The notes beneath the pieces are model-generated. The model did no database searches. It was not told the DNA's origin and worked only from the letters and a program-made list of their open reading frames with translations. Positions 53,136 to 61,674 of a DNA stretch of 64,000 nucleotides are shown in pieces (within the stretch, counting starts at the first letter, position 1; each line of letters opens with the position of its first letter). The DNA comes from Palsa-1447 sp964509885 (GTDB lineage Bacteria; Verrucomicrobiota; Verrucomicrobiia; Opitutales; Opitutaceae): contig CAZDZL010000007.1 in the NCBI GenBank assembly GCA_964509885.1, forward strand, positions 33,726 to 97,725, read 5' to 3'. The position numbers were made by a program, and so were the translations under genes.

Positions 53136-54968
53136 CTACTGCCGCGTGCGGATCATCTCGAGCATCCTGGCCGCCGGGGAAAAGTCCGGCCGCAGCCTGA
53201 GCACCTGTTCAAATTCGGCTGACGCTTCGTCCCGCCTCCCCAGCTGGAGCAGGGCGGCACCCCGCGCAAAGTGCGCCTGGGCATAATCGGGCTGGATCCG
53301 GATGGCCGCCTCGATGCGCGCGAGCCCCTCATCGGTCCGTCCCGTCCTGCAGAGGATCATCCCGAGGTTGTTGCTCGCCTCGGCCAGGCCGGGGTCCGCG
53401 CGCAGGGCATCCTCATAGTGCCCGATCGCCTCGGGGATCCGGCCTGACTGCACCAGGGCGTTGGCGAGGTAGAAGTGGGCATCCGGGTATTTGGGGTCGA
53501 GGCGCAGCGCCTCCTGGTACTGGGCGACCGCGTCGTCCAGCCGCCCCGGCATCGTCGAGAGCGCGCTCCCCAGGTTGGTGTGTGTCTCCGCGATGTCCGG
53601 CTTCAGCCGCAGCGCCTCCTGGTACTGGGCGACCGCGTCATCGAGCTTCCCGGGAATCTTCGACCATGCGAGGCCGAGGTTGTTGTGCGCCATCCATGAG
53701 GCCGGGTTTCGCTCGAGGGTGGTGAGATAGAGGGTCTGGTTGTCGTGGAACATCACGCAGTGGGACCAGGACAGCGCCCCGAGGACGATCGCAAGTATCG
53801 CTGCGGCCCCGGGGCCCGTCCACCGGAGACCCGCCGGCACCCTTTGCCATGCGAGGGCGAGGCCCGCTCCGGCGAGCGCGAGCGGCCCGAGGTCGGGCAG
53901 GTACTGCCAGTGATCCCACACCCACGAATAGCGGGCCCCGTAGAGGTCGACGATTCCGAGCGCGGGAAGGAGCGAGCCCACGAAGAAGAGGAATGCGGCA
54001 AGCGGGCCCCATGTGCGCCGCCGGATCGCCCAGAGCACGCCCGCGACGGCGAGGACGCCGAGCGGGAACAGCCACTGCCACCCGGCGGAGGTGTCCACCG
54101 TCCACCTCGGGTAGATGAAGTTGAGGTTGAACGGCCAGGCCAGCGTGCCGGCGTAGAACCAGACCGCGCGCCCCGCGACCAACACCCGGCCGGCCATAGG
54201 CAGGTTGAATTCGGCGCCGTGGGCGCCGACGTAGGTCTTCTCGACCCAGCTCGTGAACATCCCCGCGGCGGCGCCCATGGCGAACCAAGGGAGCAGGGGA
54301 AGCACGTCGCGACGCCAGTCGATCCGTCCGCGCTTCCACCAGAGCGCCACCAGAAGGGCCGCGGGCAGCGTCGCGGTCACGGTCTTGCAGAGGAGCGAGA
54401 GGACGAACAAGGCCAGCGCCCAATAATACGCCCTTGGCTTTCGCGACTCGTCAAAATCCAGGTAAAGGAGCGCTGCGCCGAGGTAGAAGGCGAGGGAGAG
54501 GGTGTTCTTCTGCTCGGTGATCCAGGCCACCGACTCCACGTGCACCGGGTGAAGGGCGAACAGCAGCGCCGCCAGCCACTCCGAGCCGGCCGGGGGACGT
54601 GCCCGGGCGCCCTCGAAGAGGCGGCGCAGCACCAGGGCAAAGAGAACGGCCGAGCCGGCGTGCAACAGGAGGGTCACCACGTGGTAGCCGAGGGGGTTGT
54701 CCCCGAACAGCCGGTGCTGCGCCCAGAACGCGCTGTGCAGGAGGGGATAGTATTGCTGGGTCGCCCCCAGCTCGGTCCATATCCGGGCAAGCCCCCTGAG
54801 GGAGCGCAGCGCCGGCGCCGTCACATAGTCGCTGTCGTTCCAGATGAAGTCGCCCGAGAGCGACGGCAGGTAGGCCACGAGGGTCGCGAAGACGACGAGC
54901 GCCCCGAGCCCGAAATTCCTCGGGCCCGCCGGCCTGGCGCCTGAAGCCTCGGGGGGGGGTGCGTTCAC
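53136..54968 (-). CDS. TMTC-like membrane glycosyltransferase with C-terminal TPRs
   Basis: 610 residues from a GTG at 54968. About ten membrane helices occupy the first 400 residues, with LSGDFIWNDSDYVTAP near the start (acidic residues as in GT-C enzymes) and ALHPVHVESVAWITEQKNTL, typical of the TMTC/DUF1736 group. Six TPR-like units fill the rest. Two of them are nearly the same (DDAVAQYQEALRLKPDIAET and DDAVAQYQEALRLDPKYPDA). Relatives in animals are O-mannosyltransferases; the bacterial donor and acceptor are not known. The cytochrome gene lies 45 bp upstream on the same strand. Confidence 0.85.
   Translation of the reverse strand: MNAPPPEASGARPAGPRNFGLGALVVFATLVAYLPSLSGDFIWNDSDYVTAPALRSLRGLARIWTELGATQQYYPLLHSAFWAQHRLFGDNPLGYHVVTLLLHAGSAVLFALVLRRLFEGARARPPAGSEWLAALLFALHPVHVESVAWITEQKNTLSLAFYLGAALLYLDFDESRKPRAYYWALALFVLSLLCKTVTATLPAALLVALWWKRGRIDWRRDVLPLLPWFAMGAAAGMFTSWVEKTYVGAHGAEFNLPMAGRVLVAGRAVWFYAGTLAWPFNLNFIYPRWTVDTSAGWQWLFPLGVLAVAGVLWAIRRRTWGPLAAFLFFVGSLLPALGIVDLYGARYSWVWDHWQYLPDLGPLALAGAGLALAWQRVPAGLRWTGPGAAAILAIVLGALSWSHCVMFHDNQTLYLTTLERNPASWMAHNNLGLAWSKIPGKLDDAVAQYQEALRLKPDIAETHTNLGSALSTMPGRLDDAVAQYQEALRLDPKYPDAHFYLANALVQSGRIPEAIGHYEDALRADPGLAEASNNLGMILCRTGRTDEGLARIEAAIRIQPDYAQAHFARGAALLQLGRRDEASAEFEQVLRLRPDFSPAARMLEMIRTRQ
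53503..53639. repeat. Direct repeat within the TPR region
   Basis: Two identical 32-bp copies lie at 53503-53534 and 53608-53639, 105 bp apart, that is 35 codons or one TPR unit. The identity at DNA level suggests a recent duplication or gene conversion within the array. Confidence 0.9.
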
Positions 54969-55013
54969 GACAATGGCACTCGATCAGATCTCGCCGCGTC
55001 CCGCGACAGGCGA

Positions 55014-55979
55014 CTAGGGCTTGCTGCCGGCGATATAGGCGGCGATTGCGACCATGTCCTCCTGGGAGAGGTTGGCGACGACGAGCTTCATGAGCCCCGA
55101 GGCGCCGGTCCGCGTGCCCGACTTGTAGTCGTAGAGCTGGCGCATGAGGTAGCTCGGGGAGCGGCCCGCGAGCCGGGGTATGTCCGCCATCCCCTTGAGC
55201 TCAGGGCCGTGGCAGGTCGTGCACTGGAGCGTCCTGCCGGAGCTTCCCGTCGTGACAAGGGCCGCCCCCTTGGCGACGCTGCCCACGGGGACATAGGCGA
55301 CGTAGGGTGTCCTCGAGTCGCGATTCTCCGCGCGCGAGAGCTCCTCGGGCATCTCGATGATCCGGTCGCCGAGGGGCTCGGTGCCCCCGCCCGGGACGGC
55401 GGCCAGCATGGCGCCCGCGACGTAGGATTTCGGGACCATGTCGGCCTCCACCACCCTGACAAAGGACTCGGGCTTCAGGGACGAGAAGTAGGCCGCCGCC
55501 TGCGCGATCTCCTGGTCGGTCACCGCGCCGGCCAGCGCTATCATGAAGTTCTGCGGCGCCCGCCTGGGCTCGGACCCGGCCCGGTTGCCGTGCTTGAAAT
55601 CGGCCAGCTGCTGCGTGATGTACGCCGCGCTCAGTCCCGAGAGGCTGGAGTTTTCAGGACGCCCGGCGCCGTTGGGAAGGTGGCAGTACGCGCACGCCCA
55701 GACCTGCGGCTCCCTCCCGACGGAGACGATCATGGGCATGGAAGGGTGATCCTCGGGGTGCCAGTCGGGCACGGCGGTGACGTGGGCGGCGAACTCGGCC
55801 AGGGTGAGCGCGACCGTGCTGTCCGGCACGTGCCTCGGGCTCCCGTCGTCGTGGGGCGCGGCCGTTCCCGGGACGACCGGGCCCGCGACCGGGTAGGCCC
55901 AGCTTGGGAAATCGGCGGCGAGGCCCGCCGATGCGCCGGCGAGCGCGAGGGCGAGGCGCGCGAGATGGGATGTGAGCAT
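55014..55979 (-). CDS. Periplasmic dihaem cytochrome c
   Basis: 321 residues with signal peptide LTSHLARLALALAGASAGLA. There are two haem sites, CAYCH (about residue 96) and CTTCH (about residue 254), and likely Met ligands (for example NFMIALAGAV, GLMKLVV). The two halves share GLSAAYITQQLADFKHGNR and GRSPSYLMRQLYDYKSGTR, so it is a cytochrome c4-like tandem duplication. It transfers electrons in the periplasm; partner unknown. It lies 33 bp after the esterase/TIM-barrel fusion gene. Confidence 0.9.
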   Translation of the reverse strand: MLTSHLARLALALAGASAGLAADFPSWAYPVAGPVVPGTAAPHDDGSPRHVPDSTVALTLAEFAAHVTAVPDWHPEDHPSMPMIVSVGREPQVWACAYCHLPNGAGRPENSSLSGLSAAYITQQLADFKHGNRAGSEPRRAPQNFMIALAGAVTDQEIAQAAAYFSSLKPESFVRVVEADMVPKSYVAGAMLAAVPGGGTEPLGDRIIEMPEELSRAENRDSRTPYVAYVPVGSVAKGAALVTTGSSGRTLQCTTCHGPELKGMADIPRLAGRSPSYLMRQLYDYKSGTRTGASGLMKLVVANLSQEDMVAIAAYIAGSKP

Positions 55980-56012
55980 GTCGTCTTGGAAGGGGATGTC
56001 CTCGCTGGGGAT

Positions 56013-57905
56013 CTAGGGCTTGATGGAATCGAGGTAGCGCAGGCTGACCGGTATGTTGTTCGCGGGATCCACACCCTCGTCCTCGATGATGCTGTCCTCG
56101 ACGCCAATCTTGCGGCCCTCGGCCAGGATGCCGGCGATGTCGAGGCGCCCACTTCCAAGAGGGACAAAATCCGTGATGGGGGCCTGTCCCGTGTAGAGGC
56201 CCGTGACAGCGCCCTTCCTCATGTCCTTGAGGTGAAATATTTTCCAGCGGGTGGGGTACTGCCTCAGGAGGGCCACGGGATCCTTGCCCGCGTGGGCCAC
56301 CCAGAAGATGTCCATCTCGAAGAAGACCAGCCTGGGATCCGTCTCCCTTGCGAGCACATCGAACCCGTCCCCGCCGCCGGGAATGTCCTCGAATTCCCCG
56401 CCGTGGGGATGGTAGCCGAGCCTCATGCCCGCGGCCCGAATGGACCTTCCCCACGCATTGAAATCCGCGGCGGCCTTGCTCGCCACCGCGGCGGTGAACA
56501 CGCCCTTGTGGGGGATCCAGGGGACGATGATGTTGCGGCTCCCGAGAACCTTCGCCTCGGCGATCACCTTGGGCAGGTCGGCCGCGAGCGCGTCGTATTG
56601 GAAATGCGAGCTGAAGGCCTTCAGGCCGTGGGCGTCGAGCTGGGCACGGAACTGCTCGGGGGTGAGGCCGTTCGTGCCTGCGGTCTCGACGAGCGTGAGC
56701 CCGTAGGACTTCACGAGTTCCAGGCCGTCCGGCACGCTCGCGTCGAGGTTCTTGTGGAGGCTGACGAGTTGGACGCCCAGGGGGGGGTTGGCCTCCGCGC
56801 TGCGCCTCGCGCGGCCGAGGTTAGCCGCGACATCCTTTGCCGCCTGCGTCTCGACGCCCGGCTTCCCGAGGAACCCGAGGTCGCGGAACCAGTCGATGAA
56901 GCGCTCCGGCCAGGTCCCGTACGCGATGAACCCGCGGTCCGTGAGGCCGCCGCTCGACGGCGGCTCGTCGGGCCCGACCTTGTCGCCAGGATGGTGCCCG
57001 CGGGCGTAGATGTGCATCTCGACGTTCGGCACGCCGTCGTAAAGCACCGCGGAGAAATACTGCGTGGCCCAGACCGCGTGGATCCAGTCTCCCCACCCGG
57101 AGCAGGTGATGAAGGAGGGCGGCATGTCGCGGGGGATTGCCGGCGTTCCGCCGTGCGCGAACAGGGACGGCCCCGGATAGATGATGCCGGCGAAATCAGG
57201 CCTCGAGGACACCTTGGCGAGGGGGTTGGCGGGAACGTCGTTCCTCCCGTCGAATTCGCCCCATTGCAGCGTGGCAGCCGCCGCCAGCTCGGCGCCGGCG
57301 GAGAACCCCATGATGCCGATCTTGTGGGGGTCCAGCTTCCAGTCTCCCGCGTGGGCGCGGACGAGCTTTATCGCCTGGAGGGCATCGTTGACACCGTCGA
57401 CCCGGGGCTCGTAGCCATCGCTGCGCAGCCTGTTCCTGAGGATGACCGTGTTGATGCCATAGTTGGCAAAATAATGCACCTCGTCCGAGGCCTCGCCGCC
57501 GACGTTCAGCGTGCGGTGGCCGCCGCCCGCTGCCAGTATGATGACCGCTCCCGTGTTGAGCGACGCGTTGCCGGGGTGAAACTCGATGGAGGGATTGTGG
57601 ATGTGGATGATGGAGCCGATCTCCCCCGGGGCGGACATGGAGTACTGCTCGGGCTCGCGGATCCTGTCCCGGTCCAGGTAGGGGGAATCCGGGGGATAGA
57701 GCGGGATGACCACGCCGCCCGGCAGGATGGCCTGCGGGGCATAGGGCGCGTCCGTCATCGGACCCGGCGCGGGCACGCTCATCGGCTGCGGCAGGGGAGG
57801 AAGGTTGGCGGCAGGCGCCGCGTCGGCGGCCATGACGCGCGGGACGGATGACAAGACGCCGAGCAGCGCGACGCCGAGGACGAGCAACGAATTCTTGGGA
57901 CTCAT
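56013..57905 (-). CDS. Secreted fusion: alpha/beta-hydrolase plus xylose isomerase-like TIM barrel
   Basis: 630 residues with signal peptide NSLLVLGVALLGVLSSVPRV. Residues about 60-360 form an acetyl-xylan-esterase-like hydrolase: the strand AVIILAAGGGHRTLNVGG, the nucleophile IMGFSAGAEL and a His in YARGHHPGDK. Residues about 370-630 form an AP-endonuclease-2/sugar isomerase TIM barrel: LGVQLVSLHKNLD, MRLGYHPHGGEFEDI, FFEMDIFWVAHAG, KIFHLKDMRKG. Both halves look complete. Fusion of a secreted esterase with a sugar isomerase-like barrel suggests coupled steps on an acylated sugar. The cytochrome gene follows after 33 bp. Confidence 0.85.
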   Translation of the reverse strand: MSPKNSLLVLGVALLGVLSSVPRVMAADAAPAANLPPLPQPMSVPAPGPMTDAPYAPQAILPGGVVIPLYPPDSPYLDRDRIREPEQYSMSAPGEIGSIIHIHNPSIEFHPGNASLNTGAVIILAAGGGHRTLNVGGEASDEVHYFANYGINTVILRNRLRSDGYEPRVDGVNDALQAIKLVRAHAGDWKLDPHKIGIMGFSAGAELAAAATLQWGEFDGRNDVPANPLAKVSSRPDFAGIIYPGPSLFAHGGTPAIPRDMPPSFITCSGWGDWIHAVWATQYFSAVLYDGVPNVEMHIYARGHHPGDKVGPDEPPSSGGLTDRGFIAYGTWPERFIDWFRDLGFLGKPGVETQAAKDVAANLGRARRSAEANPPLGVQLVSLHKNLDASVPDGLELVKSYGLTLVETAGTNGLTPEQFRAQLDAHGLKAFSSHFQYDALAADLPKVIAEAKVLGSRNIIVPWIPHKGVFTAAVASKAAADFNAWGRSIRAAGMRLGYHPHGGEFEDIPGGGDGFDVLARETDPRLVFFEMDIFWVAHAGKDPVALLRQYPTRWKIFHLKDMRKGAVTGLYTGQAPITDFVPLGSGRLDIAGILAEGRKIGVEDSIIEDEGVDPANNIPVSLRYLDSIKP

Positions 57906-58255
57906 GGGGTTTGGGGTCCTGACGGGGAGGGATCCACGGAAGAATCAGAAGTTGGGCGATGGCCGACGAGAGTCCAAGGATGAAACCTCCCCGTCGGGGG
58001 CCAGGCCGCCGGCCTTTCATGCGGGCGGGGCAATCCTCAAATCCTTCCGCCGCGAGGGTCCTCTCGTCGCGCCTTTCGGGATACACCCGTGACCGCCCAT
58101 CCAGATTCAGGTGCGAATGATGCGGAAAATGTAACTTTCGTCCGCGTCCCGTGTTTTACGCACCAAGGACAGCGACCACCGCCCAGATCAAAAACGACGA
58201 GGGCAGGCCGCTCCACTGATCACTCCCAACCCAAACGCTCAAATACCCGCATAAT
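57906..58255. other. Divergent intergenic region
   Basis: 350 bp between the minus-strand fusion gene and the plus-strand TonB-domain gene. It should contain promoters for both. I see no gene or clear regulatory motif; the part from about 58095 to 58255 is less GC-rich than the coding regions. Confidence 0.5.
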
Positions 58256-58681
58256 ATGAAAACCCACATCGTGTCCCTATGCTCGCTCGCCGCGGCGCTC
58301 AGCCTGACCGCGTCAAATCCAATGTCAGCCGCCATCCAGGATGCAAAGCCGGTCGTCCAGGTCGCCCCCGCCTATGCTCCGGACCTTCGCGCCGCCGGCG
58401 TCGAGGGCGACGTCACGGTCTCCTTCACCATCGCCGCTAACGGCGAGGTGCACAACGCCATGGTGGTCAGCTCCTCGCAGCGGCTCCTCGAGTATCCCGC
58501 GCTCGCGGCGGTCCGCCAGTGGAAGTTCACGCCCGCCATGAAGGACGGCGTCGCCGTCAGCCAGAAGGCGGTCCAGACCGTCAGCTTCGCGATCACCGAG
58601 CCCCGCAAGGACTCCGACCGCCTCGTCACGCTCAACGCTCACGCAGCCTCCAGGTCGAAGGACTCCGCGAGCTTCCGCTGA
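58256..58681 (+). CDS. Stand-alone secreted TonB C-terminal-domain protein
   Basis: 141 residues: a signal peptide (MKTHIVSLCSLAAALSLTAS) and one TonB-C domain (GVEGDVTVSFTIAANGEVHN, ALAAVRQWKFTPAMKDGVAV). There is no membrane anchor or proline-rich spacer of a full TonB, so it cannot transduce energy by the usual route. It stands alone on its strand, with a hairpin just after it. Confidence 0.85.
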   Translation: MKTHIVSLCSLAAALSLTASNPMSAAIQDAKPVVQVAPAYAPDLRAAGVEGDVTVSFTIAANGEVHNAMVVSSSQRLLEYPALAAVRQWKFTPAMKDGVAVSQKAVQTVSFAITEPRKDSDRLVTLNAHAASRSKDSASFR

Positions 58682-58715
58682 GCGGGCTCAAGCCTTCGAC
58701 AGGACGCCGCGGCGC

Positions 58716-58744
58716 GCGCCGGGCCCCTCCACGGGGTCCGGCGC
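58716..58744. terminator. Strong hairpin between convergent genes
   Basis: GCGCCGGGCCCC (58716-58727) pairs with GGGGTCCGGCGC (58733-58744) with one G-U pair and the loop TCCAC. It sits between the TonB-domain gene and the M20 gene. No U-tract follows, so it may act as a 3'-end block for both transcripts. Confidence 0.55.
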
Positions 58745-58761
58745 AGCCGTGCCCCGCCGGA

Positions 58762-60093
58762 TCACTTCTTGGCCAGCAGGTCGAGCACCGCGGCGCTCAT
58801 GGCCTTGATGCCCGTCTTTATCGTCGGCTCGGGCACCGGCGCGAACTTGCTGGAATGCAGGGACGGCATCGGGATCCCCGACCTGCGGCTCTCGGCGAGT
58901 TTCTCGGGATCGGAGGCCCCGATCGAGAAGAAGCAGATCGGCACCTTCTCGACCGTGCGCCCGTACTGGCTGAAGTCCTCGCTGTACATCTGGGGCTCGA
59001 TGTCCTCGACGTGGTCGGCGCCCAGTGACCGGGTTACGGCGGCGCGAACCCTCCGGGTGAGGGCCGGGTCATTGAAGATGGAGTCCGCGCCGGCATCGAT
59101 GACCGTGACGACCGGCATGAGATCCTCGGGTAAGCCGGCGGCGATGGCTTCGCCCCTGCAGATGCGCCGGATCGCCGCCACGAGGTGCACGCGCGTGTCC
59201 GGCGAATAGGAGCGAAGCGTCAGCTGGAGCTTCACCTCCGCGGGAATGATGTTGTTCTTCGTGCCCCCGTTGATGCTGCCGACCGTGACGACCGCCCGGT
59301 CGCCGGGACGGATCTCGCGGCTCACGATGGTCTGGAGGGCGAGGATGATCTGGGCCGACAGGACGATGGGGTCCTTTGTGACATCGGGCCGGGACCCGTG
59401 GCCGCCGACGCCCCGGACGACGATGTCGACCGAGTCCGCGTTCGAGGTGAAGTACCCCTCGCCGAAGCCGACTGAGCCCGTGGGTATCGTCGTGTCGTCA
59501 TGGAGCCCGACTGCGAAGTCGGGCTTGGGGAATTGCCGGTAGAGGCCCGCCGTGAGCAGGTTGCGGGCGCCCACGCCTATTTCCTCGGCGGGCTGTCCGA
59601 TGAGCACCAGCGTGCCGCTCCACTGGTCCCGAAGGGCCACGAGCGTGCGCGCCGTGCCGACGAACACGGTCATGTGGATGTCGTGCCCGCAGGCGTGCAT
59701 CACCGGCACGTCCTTGCCGGAGAGGTTGAGCATGTGCGTCTCGCTCGCGTAGGGCAGGCCGGTTTCCTCCTTCACGGGAAGCGCGTCCATGTCCGTCCTG
59801 ATGAGCACCGTCGGGCCCGGGCCGTTCCTTAGGACCGCGACCACGCCGGTTCCCCCGAACTTCTCCGTCACCTCGAAGCCCGCGGCGCGCAGCTCGGCCG
59901 CCACACGGGCCGAGGTCTTCTCCTCCTGCAGCGAGAGCTCCGGGTGGAGGTGCAGGTCTTTATAGAGGGACTCGAGCGAGGGATAGTCCTTGTCGACGAG
60001 CTCCTGGACGGAGGGCGCGGCCGAGGCCGGGAGACGAAGGCTTGCCAGGGACAGTGCGGCCAGCAGGGCGGTTTTCGCGACGGTGTTCTTCAT
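58762..60093 (-). CDS. Secreted M20D amidohydrolase
   Basis: 443 residues from the ATG at 60093 with signal peptide KTALLAALSLASLRLPASA. The M20D metal-binding and catalytic regions are visible: DLHLHPELSLQEEKT, RTDMDALPVKEETGLPYAS, MHACGHDIHMTVFVG, GQPAEEIGVGARNL, and the late His in LHSSKFAPVP. Relatives hydrolyse N-acyl amino acids, indole-acetyl conjugates or N-acetyl-diaminopimelate. The exported location is notable for this group. The gene converges with the TonB-domain gene. Confidence 0.92.
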   Translation of the reverse strand: MKNTVAKTALLAALSLASLRLPASAAPSVQELVDKDYPSLESLYKDLHLHPELSLQEEKTSARVAAELRAAGFEVTEKFGGTGVVAVLRNGPGPTVLIRTDMDALPVKEETGLPYASETHMLNLSGKDVPVMHACGHDIHMTVFVGTARTLVALRDQWSGTLVLIGQPAEEIGVGARNLLTAGLYRQFPKPDFAVGLHDDTTIPTGSVGFGEGYFTSNADSVDIVVRGVGGHGSRPDVTKDPIVLSAQIILALQTIVSREIRPGDRAVVTVGSINGGTKNNIIPAEVKLQLTLRSYSPDTRVHLVAAIRRICRGEAIAAGLPEDLMPVVTVIDAGADSIFNDPALTRRVRAAVTRSLGADHVEDIEPQMYSEDFSQYGRTVEKVPICFFSIGASDPEKLAESRRSGIPMPSLHSSKFAPVPEPTIKTGIKAMSAAVLDLLAKK

Positions 60094-60170
60094 CCCCAAG
60101 TGTCTAGAGAGGGCGCTCCTCCGGGCAAGCCCTTCAGCCTCGAAATCGGGGAGCCGGGTCCCGCCGACTG

Positions 60171-60710
60171 CTAGGTCTTCGCGGGCGGCGGAACCACAAG
60201 CTTCGCAAGGAACGCCTTCACGGCCGGCGAATTTGTGGGCAGCTCGGGTCCCCCGTCATAGGCGATTTTCCATGTCCCAGCCGGGTCCCGCTTCCAGATC
60301 GTGACATAGACGGCGGTATCGACGCTGACCTTGCCGTCCTTTCCGTGCGATGTGAAGTCATACCGGCCCCAGGTGTAGCCCAGGGTGCCATCCTGGGAGA
60401 CATCGATCTTTGTCGGCGTCCAGACCAGCTGGAAATCCGCGTCCGGACCCGGCTTGTGCGGCGCGGCGGCCTTGGCCCGGGCTGCCATGACCTGCGCCTC
60501 GTATTCCGCGCGTGTCACGCTCAGGCGATCGGGGTCGAAGCAATCGTCCGCCATGTTGGCAAGGAACGCGTCGTCAAGCCCTATGGTGGCGACTTGCGCG
60601 CAGAAGTTCTTCTCAGTCTGGGCGAGCTCGGCGCAGTACTTCTCGTGGTCGCCCGCACGGGCGCAAGGAATAGCGGCCAGGACGAGCAGCAGGGACAGGA
60701 TGGTTTTCAT
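60171..60710 (-). CDS. Secreted SnoaL/DUF4440-like protein
   Basis: 179 residues from the ATG at 60710 with signal peptide MKTILSLLLVLAAIPCARA. The fold suggests the NTF2-like superfamily: a helical N-terminus with AELAQTEKNFCAQVATIGLD, ANMADDCF, and a sheet with GTLGYTWGRYDFTS and YVTIWKRDPAGTWKIAYDGG. Proteins of this type bind or turn over small molecules. Role unknown. It lies 77 bp upstream of the M20D gene on the same strand and 144 bp downstream of nagB. Confidence 0.8.
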   Translation of the reverse strand: MKTILSLLLVLAAIPCARAGDHEKYCAELAQTEKNFCAQVATIGLDDAFLANMADDCFDPDRLSVTRAEYEAQVMAARAKAAAPHKPGPDADFQLVWTPTKIDVSQDGTLGYTWGRYDFTSHGKDGKVSVDTAVYVTIWKRDPAGTWKIAYDGGPELPTNSPAVKAFLAKLVVPPPAKT

Positions 60711-60854
60711 GGTGGGTGTGTTTTCATCTAGGTGCATCAATTCTGCCGCGGTCAGGCGAGACGAATCGGGGCCGGGATGCCGGCCAGGAGTCGAATGGGG
60801 GCAGCGCCAACCCGTCGCCACCGCCGTGGACGTGCGAACGAGTTGTCGGCCCTG

Positions 60855-61634
60855 TCAGGCGCCGGAGTCTCGGGCAAACAGGGCCGCCGCGTCCCTGTCC
60901 AGAAAGACAGCCGAGCGCGGATTGGTGCGAAGGACGGTGGCCGGGCAGGCCGGCCCGATCGGACCCAGGAGCGCGCCTCGGACCGCATGGGCCTTCCGCG
61001 GCCCGGGGACGATCGCGCAGAGGCTGCCTGCATTCGCAAAGACGGGAAGCGTGAGGGTGATCGCCAGGCGCGGCACCTTCCCGAGATCCGGGAAGCATCC
61101 GTCATTGACCTGCTGCCTGCGGCAGGCCTCGTCCAGCTCCACGACCTTTGCGATAAGGGGGTCGGAGAAGTCGGCGACGGGAGGATCGTTGAAGGCGACA
61201 TGCCCATTCTCGCCTATTCCCATCGCGATCACGTCGATGGGGCCCCCGCCAATCAGCGCCCCGTAGCGTGCGGCCTCCGCCTGCGGGGAGGGGGCCTCTC
61301 CGCGTATCAGGTGGACGCGGGCCGTGGGCACGGCGTCGAGGAAGTTTCGGCGCAGGTAGGTCCTGAAATTCTGCGGGCTGTCCGCCGGGAGCCCGACGTA
61401 TTCGTCCATGTGGAACACCTCGACCTGCCTCCACGTCCCGGGGTTTGCCCGAGCCTCCAGGACAAGCGCCGCGAGGAACTCGTCCTGCGAGGGCGCGCAG
61501 GCAAAGACGACCCTGCAGAGCGGCCTGGCGGCGAGGCACTGCGTGACCAGCTGCTGGAAGCGCCGGGCCGCGGACCTGCCCATGGCGGCGCGGCTCTCAT
61601 GGATCTCGATGCGGGGGCTCTGGTCTTTGGTCAT
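60855..61634 (-). CDS. nagB: Glucosamine-6-phosphate deaminase NagB
   Basis: 259 residues. It converts glucosamine 6-phosphate to fructose 6-phosphate and ammonia. Catalytic segments are FHMDEYVGLPADSPQNFRTY (Asp72-type residue), MGIGENGHVAFNDPP (Glu and His of the ring-opening site) and the late KAHAVRGALLGPIGPACPAT. The allosteric GlcNAc6P site of E. coli NagB is not obvious. It is preceded by a compact nagA by 40 bp in the same direction. Confidence 0.92.
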   Translation of the reverse strand: MTKDQSPRIEIHESRAAMGRSAARRFQQLVTQCLAARPLCRVVFACAPSQDEFLAALVLEARANPGTWRQVEVFHMDEYVGLPADSPQNFRTYLRRNFLDAVPTARVHLIRGEAPSPQAEAARYGALIGGGPIDVIAMGIGENGHVAFNDPPVADFSDPLIAKVVELDEACRRQQVNDGCFPDLGKVPRLAITLTLPVFANAGSLCAIVPGPRKAHAVRGALLGPIGPACPATVLRTNPRSAVFLDRDAAALFARDSGA

Positions 61635-61674
61635 GTTCGAGGGACGCTTCGAGCCGGGCGGTGAACCGACCTTG

